Both the position numbers and the translations under genes were made by a program. Below the pieces are notes generated by a model that was not told the DNA's origin, made no database searches, and saw only the letters and a program-made list of their open reading frames with translations. Of a DNA stretch of 64,000 bases, positions 24,601 to 36,600 are shown one piece after another (the stretch's first letter is position 1; every line of letters starts with the position of its first letter). This stretch comes from Mesocentrotus franciscanus (lineage: Eukaryota > Echinodermata > Echinoidea > Camarodonta > Strongylocentrotidae). Location of the stretch: positions 41,132,912 to 41,196,911 of the forward strand of contig CP137669.1 of assembly GCA_037976565.1 (NCBI GenBank), read 5' to 3'.

Positions 24601-27600
24601 ATTCCCCAAACTGAATAATGTGGAAGATGGAGAATTGAAAATCAATTATTGTGTTTTCATTGACCTTTGATAAATGCCCTTGTTAGGGCTTGTTCTCATA
24701 TATGCAGTTCTGTGGTAAAATGCAGCAGGTTACTGCTATTTTTGTGTTTAAGCATACTGCTCTTCACATATAAGTGAATAAGCGTAGGATCATGTGATGT
24801 TGCGTTCAGTTACTTTTTTCATTCCCCTTACCATTCTTTTAGTACAATTAAAAAACACTGCAACATTTGTGAACATGCGTTAAGTAAAAAATATTGATTG
24901 TTTGTCTAAGCCACATATATTTTACATCTGAAAGATATGATGTATGCCTATACTAGCGTTACATAGGTCTAACGTGATATTATGTAATGATTTAGATTAT
25001 ATTAGATAATAATGAACATGCCCACATCTATTTTCAGGAGAGTTTTATGACAGGAGCCAAGGTCTTTGCTGCAGTAATGTCTTTCATCCGTATCAGGGTA
25101 AAATAAACCGTCAAAATTGATCTTTACCTCATCACTAAATAAATTCTCTCCTCTGAAACATGGACATGTACATGTTGGTATTTGGATGTATCACTAACAT
25201 GTAGGTCGATCTAACCGTAGTGCCGAACTCTTTGACATTGTGTCTTCTATCTCATACTAATTCTTATCTTCTAGGAAACATAGTGCAAGGTAATGACAAT
25301 TATTTTTAAAGCGTGGTCTTTGTTGAATGATGTTTATTTGAAAAAGCGCAAGAATTAATGTCCGTTAACTTTGTCTTTCATTATAATTTGCAATTCATTC
25401 TTTATTAAAGTGATATTGCCAACCATAATAAATATGACACTATTTTAGAGAAGGCTAGATACATGTGCCATTAGAATCATACAAATACAATGTCAACAGC
25501 TACTTTCTCTTAAAACACAACTTTTGATTTCTGAAAATGCATCTTAAGTACTTAAAAATATAAATCACTCAGATATCTAGTTTCTCAAAGTCTTAAAACT
25601 TCCCCAAATGTAATCAAATAAAGGAACATAAGTTTACTATTTTCTGACTATCTGTCGGCCATCTTTATATTTACTTAGCTTTCACTCATTTCTCTTTGTA
25701 TTATCCACTTGCAACATTAACATGTTCATGTAATTTGACAGTACACATACATGTAAATGTATTTTCTTGTCATTCTGTGTTTGCTCTAAGTAATACAGTC
25801 AAACCTGTCTATAGCGACCGACCCAAGGGAAACACAAAAGGTGGTCTTTGTAGACAGGTTCCTTTAGTACATGTTTCAATGAGAAACCATTTTCAAGGGA
25901 AACACAAAATGTGGTCTTTGTAGACAGGTGATCACTAAAGCAGGTTTGACTGTATGTGTTAATGTATGCACACTTGTTGATCTACGGTATACTGAGTATT
26001 GTTCCATGAGTTATCAATTTAGGTTATTTTGTCTATTTCTTTACTTTCTAGTATTTAGTTATACTCTGCACATTCCATCATTCAATATATATGTGCCTGT
26101 TGATATTCATGTTTTACTAAATATACTAGATATTACAAAAAATATATATATCATAAGTCAAAATATTCACATTTAGCTTACTTCTCTTTTAACCCTTTTC
26201 CTACTTGATTGTCTAATGTGCAAATTTTGTATTTTGCAAAAAGCACAGAGTCTACATTTATGAGAGTTTCACTGATGCATTTGTTCTTGCACTGCTTTAC
26301 AGAAGTACTTAATATTAAATGGACATAAATGTTTGGATAATTGAATAGTCTCAATCCAAGTATATCAGCTTTGTTTTTATTTCTTGCCATCCATTGTATT
26401 GTGGGAGTACTGTCTCTGCAGTGTGTAGGAAACCCAAATTTTCCCATAAGTTACTAGAAAAATGATTATGTCTTGATAAATTAGTATTATTCATGTCTAA
26501 GTTCAATTCATCCTCTTTCATATGGTACCAGATGTGCTATGATATGGTCATGCATGATTGAATTTGAAAGGTTTTACATGAGTGATGTCAGAAGTAGCTT
26601 GTGCTCTGAAGTTATTTAGTTTTAGCATAATGAGCAAAATGAAAGATAAAGACAGAAGCAAAGACAAGTGATATTTCATGATGTTTCTTTAGTCATCTTC
26701 CAACATAAATATATGAAATCTTGAATGAGATTTGAATCTGTAATTGGTCCCAAATGGACAGGTCAATGGGATTAAAATGAAAGCAGAGTGAGGTTCAATG
26801 AATAGCCATTCTTATGCTCAAAACATTTTTTACATCGCTGAAAATTACTTTAGTTCAACGATCCTAGGCTCTATCATCACAAATGTGGTATCACATGAAA
26901 GTGAATAAAATTTCTTTTTATGCCTCCGCTACAACGTAGCCGGAGGCATTATGTTTTCTGGTTGTCCGTCCGTCCGTACGTACGTACATACGTACGTACG
27001 TACGTCCCGTTCTCGTGATCGCGTTATCTCAAGAACCAATTGATGGATTACCGCCAAACTCGGGTCATGTATGTATCTTGCAGAGCTAATGAAGTGATTA
27101 GATTTTGGGGTCACGAGGTCCAAGGTCAAAGGTCACAGGGCCCATTATGTATGCAAAAATAGCTCGTGATCGCGTTATCTCAAGAACCGATTGATGGATT
27201 ACCGCCAAACTTGGGTCATGTATGTATCTTGCAGAGCTAATGAACTGATTAGATTTTGGGGTCACGAGGTCAAAGGTCAAAGGTCACAGGGCTCATTATG
27301 TATGCAAAAATAGCTCGTGATCGCGTTATCTCAAGAACCGATTGATGGATTACCGCCAAACTTGGGTCATGTATGTATCTTGCAGAGCTAATGAACTGAT
27401 TAGATTTTGGGGTCACGAGGTCAAAGGTCACAGGGCTCATTATGTATGCAAAAATAGCTCGTGATCACTTTATCTCAAGAACCGATTGATGGATTACCGC
27501 CAAACTTGGGTCATGTATGTATCTTGCAGAGTCAATGAACTGATTAGATTTTGGGGTCACGAGGTCAAAGGTCTAAGGTCACAGGGCTCATTATGTATGC

Positions 27601-30600
27601 AAAATAGCTTGTGATCACGTTATCTCAAGAACCGATTGATGGATTACCGCCAAACTTGGGTCATGTATGTATCTTGCAGAGTCAATGAACTGATTAGATT
27701 TGGGGTCACGAGGTCAAAGGTCACAGGGCTCATTATGTATCTCAAAATAGCTTGTGATCGCGTTATCATTAGAACCAACAGATGGATTACAATCAAACTT
27801 GAATTTTAAAAATTGCTTCCATTTTGGTTTGTAAAATTGCTCTATGGCGGAGGCATCATTTTCGACTGCGCGCAGTTGAAGTTCCATCTAGTTTATATAT
27901 CTAGCCATGTTTGTTTGAAGAGGTGTTTTGAAAAACTCGAGTTTCCTCTTTTTAAGAAACTCACTGTATAGCACCTTGGGGAGAATCAGATCTGGTGGCC
28001 TAAAGAAGTACAAAATAATTCACTGTCTTCTTGTAAAAATAACATTTTGAATTGTAGACAAAAAGTAGTCATAAAAGAAAAAAAGGTAACTGAAGACTGG
28101 ACTTGCATCTAAATGACTACACATACGTGTACCGGTATATCTGAATTACATCTTCTTTTAAACTATACTTGATAATGTGGATACTTCAATTCAGTGTATA
28201 TTACAATGTGTATTTTGATGTTGACCATTTGTCATTTTCTGTCATTGTTGTACAGGTCAGTTTGCAGATGGTATGAGTGGTCAGTGTTGCGGTGGAGTCA
28301 TGGTGGCCGCCTCCCAGACATGCTGCTCCGAGGGGGACATGGGCGTGGCTTATCTACCGGTAGAAGGCAGTGTTTGCTGCGGCATGGAGTATGTCAATAT
28401 GACTATATCACTGTGTTGCACCAGTGAGAGTGGTGTAGCTGAGGTGAGTCAGAGGAGGAGGGGGTTAAACACCTAAAGGCCCTAATCTGAAAGCCCTGTC
28501 TAATCACAACTTTTTGTAGCATAGTTTATTATTGAACTGCCTGCATGAGATTGATGGTCAAACCATTTGGGGTTTCATCAATGTAACACAAGTGTAACCA
28601 TTTTGAAATGATATACAAATATGAATCTGAAATTGTGAAGTTTGTAGAGTCGTTTAAGCAAATGAAGGCTTGACATATTGGATAATGGATTATTACCAAG
28701 ACCTAGTGATAGATATCTCAGAATTACTTTCTTGTACTCATTTGAAACTAGATCAATTATTCACTGGAAATTTCATTTGAATATGATCTTGATACTACAA
28801 GCACAATGAGATTTTGATCATTTCTTTGTATATTTCAGCAAATAAATAGTAATATAAAAATCCTTGTTCTGCCACTTGGGATACTGATCTCTTCAAAAAC
28901 GAAAAGGCATATTGAACTTATGTACAAGACAGTATTCCAATTGATCCCATTTTATTTCATGCTCATGTTCAGCATGTCATGCTGTAAATTTCACAAGACT
29001 TTTATTGAGCTATTACCTCTGTATCTGTCACAGACCTACACCTATGACACACCTGATGCCAAACAGCAATCCAACGACCAATGTTGTGGCTCTCAGAGGA
29101 CCTCTCCATCACAGGCATGTTGTAATGAAGTCGGTTATAACCCTGGCTCAAGGGTGTGCGCTGATCGGAGCTCTGCGGCTCAGGGGCATTGTGGGATTGG
29201 GACGGTGTGTCCAATCAGTCAGGCCGTGTCTTCATACTGCGACAGGTATGGTTGAAATATAATAAATCAGATCTTGGCAAAAACAAATTTGTGCTTTATA
29301 CTCAGTATTAGAGATCTACCGCATGATCTGTTTATGACAGGAGCAGAAGACTAAATCAATAGACATACTAAGTTAGTGTGAGAACCAACTTGAACGATTA
29401 GACCAGGGGGGCGTTTCACAAAACTTGTCATCAGTGATAAATGACAGTTTTTGTTATAAGCTACTGAAATCCTTGCTTCTGATTGGTTATCAGCAGATTT
29501 GTCACTGATTTTTGTCATTTGTCATTGAAAAAAGGCTTTGTGAAACACCCCCCAGTAGCATCAGTCTGAAGTAAGAATAAAACCAATTCTGAGCTCATTT
29601 AAGATTCTCCTTCAAACAGTTAGCAGGTGGTGTTATTCAATATTTGATTTCTTCAATCATTTCTCCTGAAAATTATCTTGTATTATCCTGTGTTTATACA
29701 TAAACCCTGCAGGAATCTGAGAATTTTCTTCATGTAACTTTTTGTTCTTGTTCTTTCATTTTATTTTCATCTTTGACAGTAGCCCCACATTACCTTGGTA
29801 AGCACTTTGAGCATCCTCTGAGATGGATACATATGTAGTATAAATGTAGTTATTATTATTATCAATACCTTTTTTACCCAATAACTTTTCTAATTGTACC
29901 CCTACAGGTGTGACTTTGATGCCAATATTGATACATGCTACTCAGTAGATGCCTCCTACATCACTTCAACACCTAGTGGTCCTGGTACTACTCCTAGTGG
30001 GTCTAATGGTCTTTGTCCTTCAGCTCTTATCTCCATCTATACCTCAGGACCTAACATCTACTCTTATCTTGGTAAGTCATGCCCTGGTGCTGATAACGCT
30101 GTTATGAACAAAAGGCTACTATGTATGATATTCTATGTGATAAGCATATATGAGTTTAAGTGAAATTAAGATATATTATCTTGAGTTGTGTTAGTTGAAT
30201 CATCATATGAAGAGACATTTTTAAAATCATTTTGAATTGATGTACTGTAAGGAAGTTTTTTTAATTCTAAATATATATATAATTTGTAACGTATGCCTGG
30301 TCTGAAAAGCACAACACACAACGCAAATGAATATAGCCAAGGTATTGCCAAGGTACTGAACCTGTCATAAACTGACAGATCACTAATGGTGATTGATGAT
30401 GATTGTATTGCCACAACAGACCCATTTTTTTTTACCTTTACCTTTAATACAGCTTTATTGCATTCTCTGTTAAACATGTCCAGCAACTGCCATTTCTTTC
30501 TTCTGAACATGACATATCATGTATATTTTTATATTCTGTTTTATTCAGTACTGAAACTCAAGAAAAGCTTCTGAATTGAGTTAGATATTTTGATACCCAA

Positions 30601-33600
30601 GTCAGATAACCACGGTCTCTAATGAGATTTGTCAACTGTGTTGCAATCTTCCTTGTATTTTTTTTAGCACACAGTTCACAGTCTTTCCATTCACTTTGTC
30701 TGTTTCAGATCAAGGTCTATCACCCTACACAAGGTACGAGTACCTGATCTCTGCTATCAACGCTGCAGGAAGCTCTAATAGTGGTCTATCTAATGCTACC
30801 ACGGATGAGGATGTTCCTACGCAGGTCCAGGCCCCAGAATGGTCTGTAGAGATGGGTGTCCTGGATACTATCCAGCTAGCATGGGATCCACCTCAACAAC
30901 CCAATGGTAAGTCATACACATACATGTACAATTCAGAGGACCACAGAGCTTACAAGAACTTAACTACATGTACCAATGTTTTTCTGTCGTGAGTTTTTTT
31001 TCTTCAAGGATGACAGTTTTCATCATCATTTCAGGACTTTATAGCCCCTCATTCAGGCTCGATATTGTACAGCACTTCTGGATCTCTTACATGTCTGAGT
31101 CTCTTTTAAGACTCATCGGCCAAAACAACTTGTATCCCCTGTTACTGTGTATCTATATATTAATACGCAAAATCGCCGCGGGGGGTACGTAACGGTCTGC
31201 CAATGTGAATTTTTAGACATCAAACCCGTCTTTCCCCGACCCTACCCGCCTCGGCCGTCGCGCGAACGGCGACACAATTCCAGCGGACCCGCTCGCGCAT
31301 GCCGCGTGCCACGTCGACCCGTGGTCGCCGTCCATGTCGTTATAAAGGTGGTTTCGGGGTCCCGGGAGGACGGGCGGACGAGCACGGCCGGCGTCGTCCG
31401 TGCAAGGAGGCGAGAGTGAGGCGGCGGCGTGCACCCGCCCTCTGTCTAATTATTCAAAGAGATCACACTATTAAGGGACGGTCCTCTCCATAATGTGTTG
31501 TAGCAAATATGCACGATGCAAAGGGTCGGGCCTATCCCGTGTGAGGCATCTTGCTATATATACGCAGTAGCCAAACTGACGTGAACGTAATATGTTGGTT
31601 CTACGCTCACACACACACACACACAGTCGAGTTTCGTGCGACTGCCACAATTTATTGGCACAAACCGTCCGATTTTTCGCGTAAAATCTTTACTTTGAAA
31701 ATAGTTATACAAATTCTATGAACCATGCCAACATAATCATAATCCAAGCTTCTGCTTTATTGGTCTTTTCATGAAAACTACATTGAAATCACAACAATAA
31801 TACCGCAAATAGATTGTAATTATCGAGATCTAACTAACGAGAAGGTAAATTCAGCGAGCTTACGTATTAATTTCAAATGCCTCCGCACGGGCAACTCCAG
31901 CGGTGTCAGGCCAGTCACGGCGCTCACACAATGCAATTTACAACTGCAGCACTCTAGCTACTGCAGTACCTGTATAACGTGTATTTAGATCATTCAATGT
32001 TTCATGTTTGAGCCGTGCAATTAATTGTTTTTTTCTTTTATTTCTTTTTGAATGTGATGTGAATGTGAGTACGGTACGTACATGCTATTACAGAAGTGTG
32101 CAAGAAATGATAGGCCTACAGGTGGAAGCAGGCGCTGATCCAGGGGCAGGGCCCTTGCCCCCAGCAAAGAAAAAAGAGAGAGAGAAGGAAAAGAAGGGAA
32201 AGAGGAGAGAAAGGGAAAGAAAGAAGAGGAAGAAGAAAAGAAAAGGGGTAAAAAGAAGGAGATGGGGGCGAAAGGGCCTTGCCTCCCGGTCTGTTGCCTC
32301 CCCATCAAAAAAATAAGAGAGAAGGAAGGAAAGGGAAAGAAAAAGGAAAAAGGAGATAAAGAGAAAGAAAAAAGAGGAAGAAAGGAAAAGAAGGGGATAT
32401 CAGTTGCAATTTTCTCGCCAACAAGTTGTGAATCGAGGGCCAAAAAACCCTTGCCTCCCTCCCCCCCGCCACCGCCAACAAAAGAGAGCTAAAATGGAAC
32501 AAAAAAAGAGTAAGAAGAAAAGAAAAGGGTGAAAAGAAGGGGAGATCAGTTGCGATTAATCCCGCCAAAAACGTGTGGATCGGCCCTTGCCTCCCTTCCC
32601 CCAGCACACATAAAAGAGAGAGAAAGAAGGGAAGGTAAAGGAAAAAAAAGAGAAAGAAGAAAGGTAGGGGAGATCAGTTGCGATTTTTCCCGCCAACAAG
32701 GTGAAGACGGGGCTTGGGTGCTTGGGGGCTGCCCCAAATAAAATTCAAACGTGGTTTATTTCTAATTCGATACCGGTGATTTACAAATGTTGCTGAAATG
32801 ACATAATTTTCCGAGATTTTTAGTACATTATACATTTGTATGCGTTTGTTGGAAAATGACAAATTCCCAAATTTACAGTCAGGCAAGAAATATACTTATT
32901 TAGAGGCCTACATGTCAGGGTCCAGGAACGGCAGGGCTCGGGGCTCGAGCCCACCCCCTCCCCACTTTTGTGAAAAAGTATATTAAAGAGAAATAGAAAG
33001 AAAGAGAGAAAGAAAGAAAGAATAGTGACCTGCCAGTGTCACAAAATAATGAGGTATCAAAATATGCTCATCTGACCGTGATTAAATGCCTAAACCCCCT
33101 GAGCTTCTGGGGGCTCCGCCCCCTGGACCCCACGCCAATGAGTGACCTGCCAGTGTCACAAATAAGGTATCAAAGTATACTCATCTGACCGTAATTAAAT
33201 GCCTAAAACCCTGAACTTCCGGTGGCTCTGCCCCTGGACCCACTCAATGGCCCTAAGGCGCACCCTGGATGCTTATCTGACGGTAATTTAATGCCTAAAA
33301 CCCTGAGCTTCTGGGGCTCCGCCCTTGACACCCGAATCACTTTGAAAACGTTGAGCGAGGCTTGCATGTAAGAGCAAATTTTTGTCTGCCCCGCCTCCCC
33401 CAAAAAAAACGCTTTTGCTCATTACGCCACATTACGTACCAATATTTGGCTCGCATAACTTCAAATTTGGGCCCCTAAGGAATCCTGGATCCGCGCCTGG
33501 GTGGAAGGGATATAAAACAAATATACAATGACTCATTCTCGAACAAGCTAAAACTATTCGCACTCAGGAACATCAATAGTACTTCCCTCGGGCCGCGATG

Positions 33601-36600
33601 GCCCTCGGGAGAATATAATACGATTTGATGTTCCTTCGATGCGAATAGTTTTAGCTAGATCCGAGAGTGTCATTGTATATTTGTATATTTGTATATTATT
33701 TTCAGTGCATGCATGAGAACAATATTCGTATAGATAACGAGAGTGAGGATCCGGAAAGGAATAGTGAAGAAAGTAGGAACGAATTTAAGTGACGACAATA
33801 ATCGTAATTAACGAAAGTAAAAAGAAAGTATTAGTCTAAAATATATGCATCAATTTTAATTACAAATTATTGATTTCACTGTCTTCTTCCAATTTCAAGT
33901 TTTATTACAGGATACATATTTATAAAAAAAACAATTCAAAATGATACATGGGACAGCAAACAGAAAGTTGATATTCTAACGAGTACAATATTAATGAAAA
34001 GAAGAAGAAAAATTATAAAATGATAAAAAGAAATTATCTTTAAAAATATTATTAAAAAAAAAAAAAAATCAAAAAAAAAATATGATAATATCGATAATAA
34101 TAATCGTTAGCACATATCTATTTTCAACCCCCACCCTCCCTAGAATCCCGTGGATTTTCCACGGGTCCTGCTAGTTTGTAATATATTTCCATTTAGTCAA
34201 ATGACTGTAGTATGCTGTTCTCATTGTCTTTGATAATCCTTACTCATGCATTCATGATCTTGAACCTTCACATTTCCTGGAGTTAAGGAGTATACTATGG
34301 TACCTACACGTTCATGTACAATGCATGTAGCAAAACCGCAATTTTTTACATTCTTTTATGACATAAAATGTAATATGCTTCATATGTCTGTATCTTGTAA
34401 TACAGAGCTCAGTGAATGCGGCACACAGTTGCCATTCATTTACGCATTAAAAAAAATGCAGCAGCTTTTTCGCGGCGGATCTGAACAAGCCCACATTATG
34501 ATTCTTTAAACTTAAGTGTCTTAATTAACTTGAAACAGTTGTCTGTGTTCTGACAATTTTGATTTGTTTCGTTCTGTTTTTGTTCAGGTATCATTGTTAC
34601 CTACATTTTGAGAAGAGATGGAATTGAGATTTACCGTGGAGCTGATACATCGCACAGCGATAACACAGGCATCCAACCATACCAACATTACTCTTACATC
34701 TTAAGTGCATGTACTAGAGTGGGATGTGCTGCTAGCCAACCGGTAAGTCAACAAACAGCAAAAGTTTAGCTTTAGTTGATCACAAAGAAATGCTATTTTT
34801 TAATTCTAATTCAGGTGTTAAGTATGAATTAGCAATCATTATATTTATACGTAATTATATGTAATTCTTTCTGTATTGTGTAAATTTGTATTTGTTATAG
34901 GGGTAGTCGATGACAAATCATTTTTTATTTCTGACTACCCCATCCGCATCTGCTTTCGTTCTTTAAATACGTTTACATGAAGTTATTGCTATCATTCCAC
35001 ATATCTTATGTACGTATTACATTGTAAATGTAAATATTTGTTTATATGATTTATATGATTTGCATTTGTGAGATAAAGTTGAAATTGAATTGAAATTCTA
35101 TGTATCAATGCAATGATCTTGGTCAGTAAGCTGGAAACATCCCTTTGGTCCTATGTATCATTGTTCCTTCTGTTATGCACATTGTTAGGGTCAGGGTTAG
35201 GTTTGGGCTTGGGTTTAGGTTTAGGGTTAGGTTTAAAGTTGGCTCTGGGGTTAGGTCTAGGGTTTGGTTTATTTCAGGAGTAGGTTGATATTACGGTTAC
35301 CCTGACCCTTGCCCCATAGCACCCTATAGCCTCATTCAGATAGGAGGCTGCAAAACCGTGCAGGTGTAATTTTTAAATTAAGACGTAAAGTGTAATACAC
35401 TTCACATTTCTGTATGTTATAACACAGAGCTCAGTGTATACACACAGGACCTTGTTGCGCAGTTTCATTTACATATTAAGAAAAAGGGGCAGCTTGTTTC
35501 CAGCAGTTTACCATGTCAAATCTGAACGAGCCCTAAGGCATGTCAGCATAGGACCAATTTTATTTTGGAGTGACGGAGTAACATCAAAGAAGTGTAGTTA
35601 TACACTTCATTGTTGCATTCATTTGTTTGTTTTGTCACACCCTAGGTGGTAGCAGCTACCCTTCAGGCAGCCCCTGAGAACCTGTTTGACCCCACTCTAG
35701 CAGCGGTCAGTTCTGAGAGCATCCTTATCTCATGGCAGGAGCCTGGTCTTCCTAACGGAGTTATCCAAGAGTACAGCATCCTCCAAACGGGAGTGGCTGA
35801 ACCCATCTACCGAGGTGGACCAGAAGGATTCCAATTTACTCACACAGGTGGGTACTACTAATGACGATGTTCTGTCTTAGTACAGCCCGTACTAAAAATT
35901 TATAAATGCATTTCCAAATTTTGTTTTGGAATAAGCCATCATTTCTTTAGATTCTTGATTTAATGGTACATGTATATGTATAGTGATGATTTTTGTGTGA
36001 ATATAACAAATGGAATGAAAAGCATGGTGGTAGTAATTTTTTGATATTCTTATATTCTATATAGAAGAGGGTAATGTATTTCACATTCATGAATATCTGT
36101 GTTCTATTGTCGCTCAGATTAGCAGATATCTGAAAAAGAACTAGGCGCACTATTATTTTTTATCATATTTTCCATCTCTCTCACAGACTTGGAGCCTTTC
36201 ACTGTGTATGAGTATAGACTACAAGCTTGTACGTCAGCTGGGTGTTCACAGAGTAATCCTGTATCAGTAATAACCATGCAAGCTGCACCTCAAGGTGAGT
36301 CTTTTATACCTAGTTCGTACTTTCGTTTTTGACCTGTTCCTTTTGTTGTTCTACTCCATTTCATCATTATCATCATTTATTAAAGTCAACATTTTCCCTC
36401 TTATAAGGGGTTGCTGACTTTCGTGCCATGATGACACTCCCTCCCTCTACTCTTTCTTGTCTCGAGCATCCTCCTCATTTAGACCAACCTTCCTGTTTTC
36501 TTTCTTCACCATATCTTTCCATGAGATCTCCAGTCAACCTTTCCCTCTTATGCCATCCACTTCCAGATCCCACGCTCTTTTCACAGGTTCATCATTTTCC

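Larger units (their letters stand above)
31152..34174 (+). mobile_element. non-autonomous Helitron, 3.0 kb
   Basis: It begins TCTATATATTAATACG after an A at 31151. It ends with the 8-bp hairpin CCCGTGGA/TCCACGGG (34147-34165), then TCCTG, CTAG (34171-34174) and a host T. TC start, hairpin, CTAG end and A|T target are the defining Helitron marks. No Rep/helicase ORF is visible. The interior is GC-rich at 31240-31440, with tandem arrays at 32130-32730 and 33020-33330 and a nested palindrome. It lies in the intron between usherin exons 30 and 31. Confidence 0.82.

Noticed and set aside
24687..24850. A further copy of MITE family A
   Set aside because: Only the left end (GGCTTGTTCTCATATATG) is convincing; the right end could not be matched.
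31147..31493. Overlapping Arg/Pro-rich ORFs on both strands
   Set aside because: High GC alone makes stop codons rare here. There is no motif, and the segment is inside a mobile element.
32021..32443. 140-codon minus-strand ORF rich in Phe/Ser/Pro/Leu
   Set aside because: It is the reverse of a purine-rich tandem repeat inside the Helitron; low complexity with no domain.
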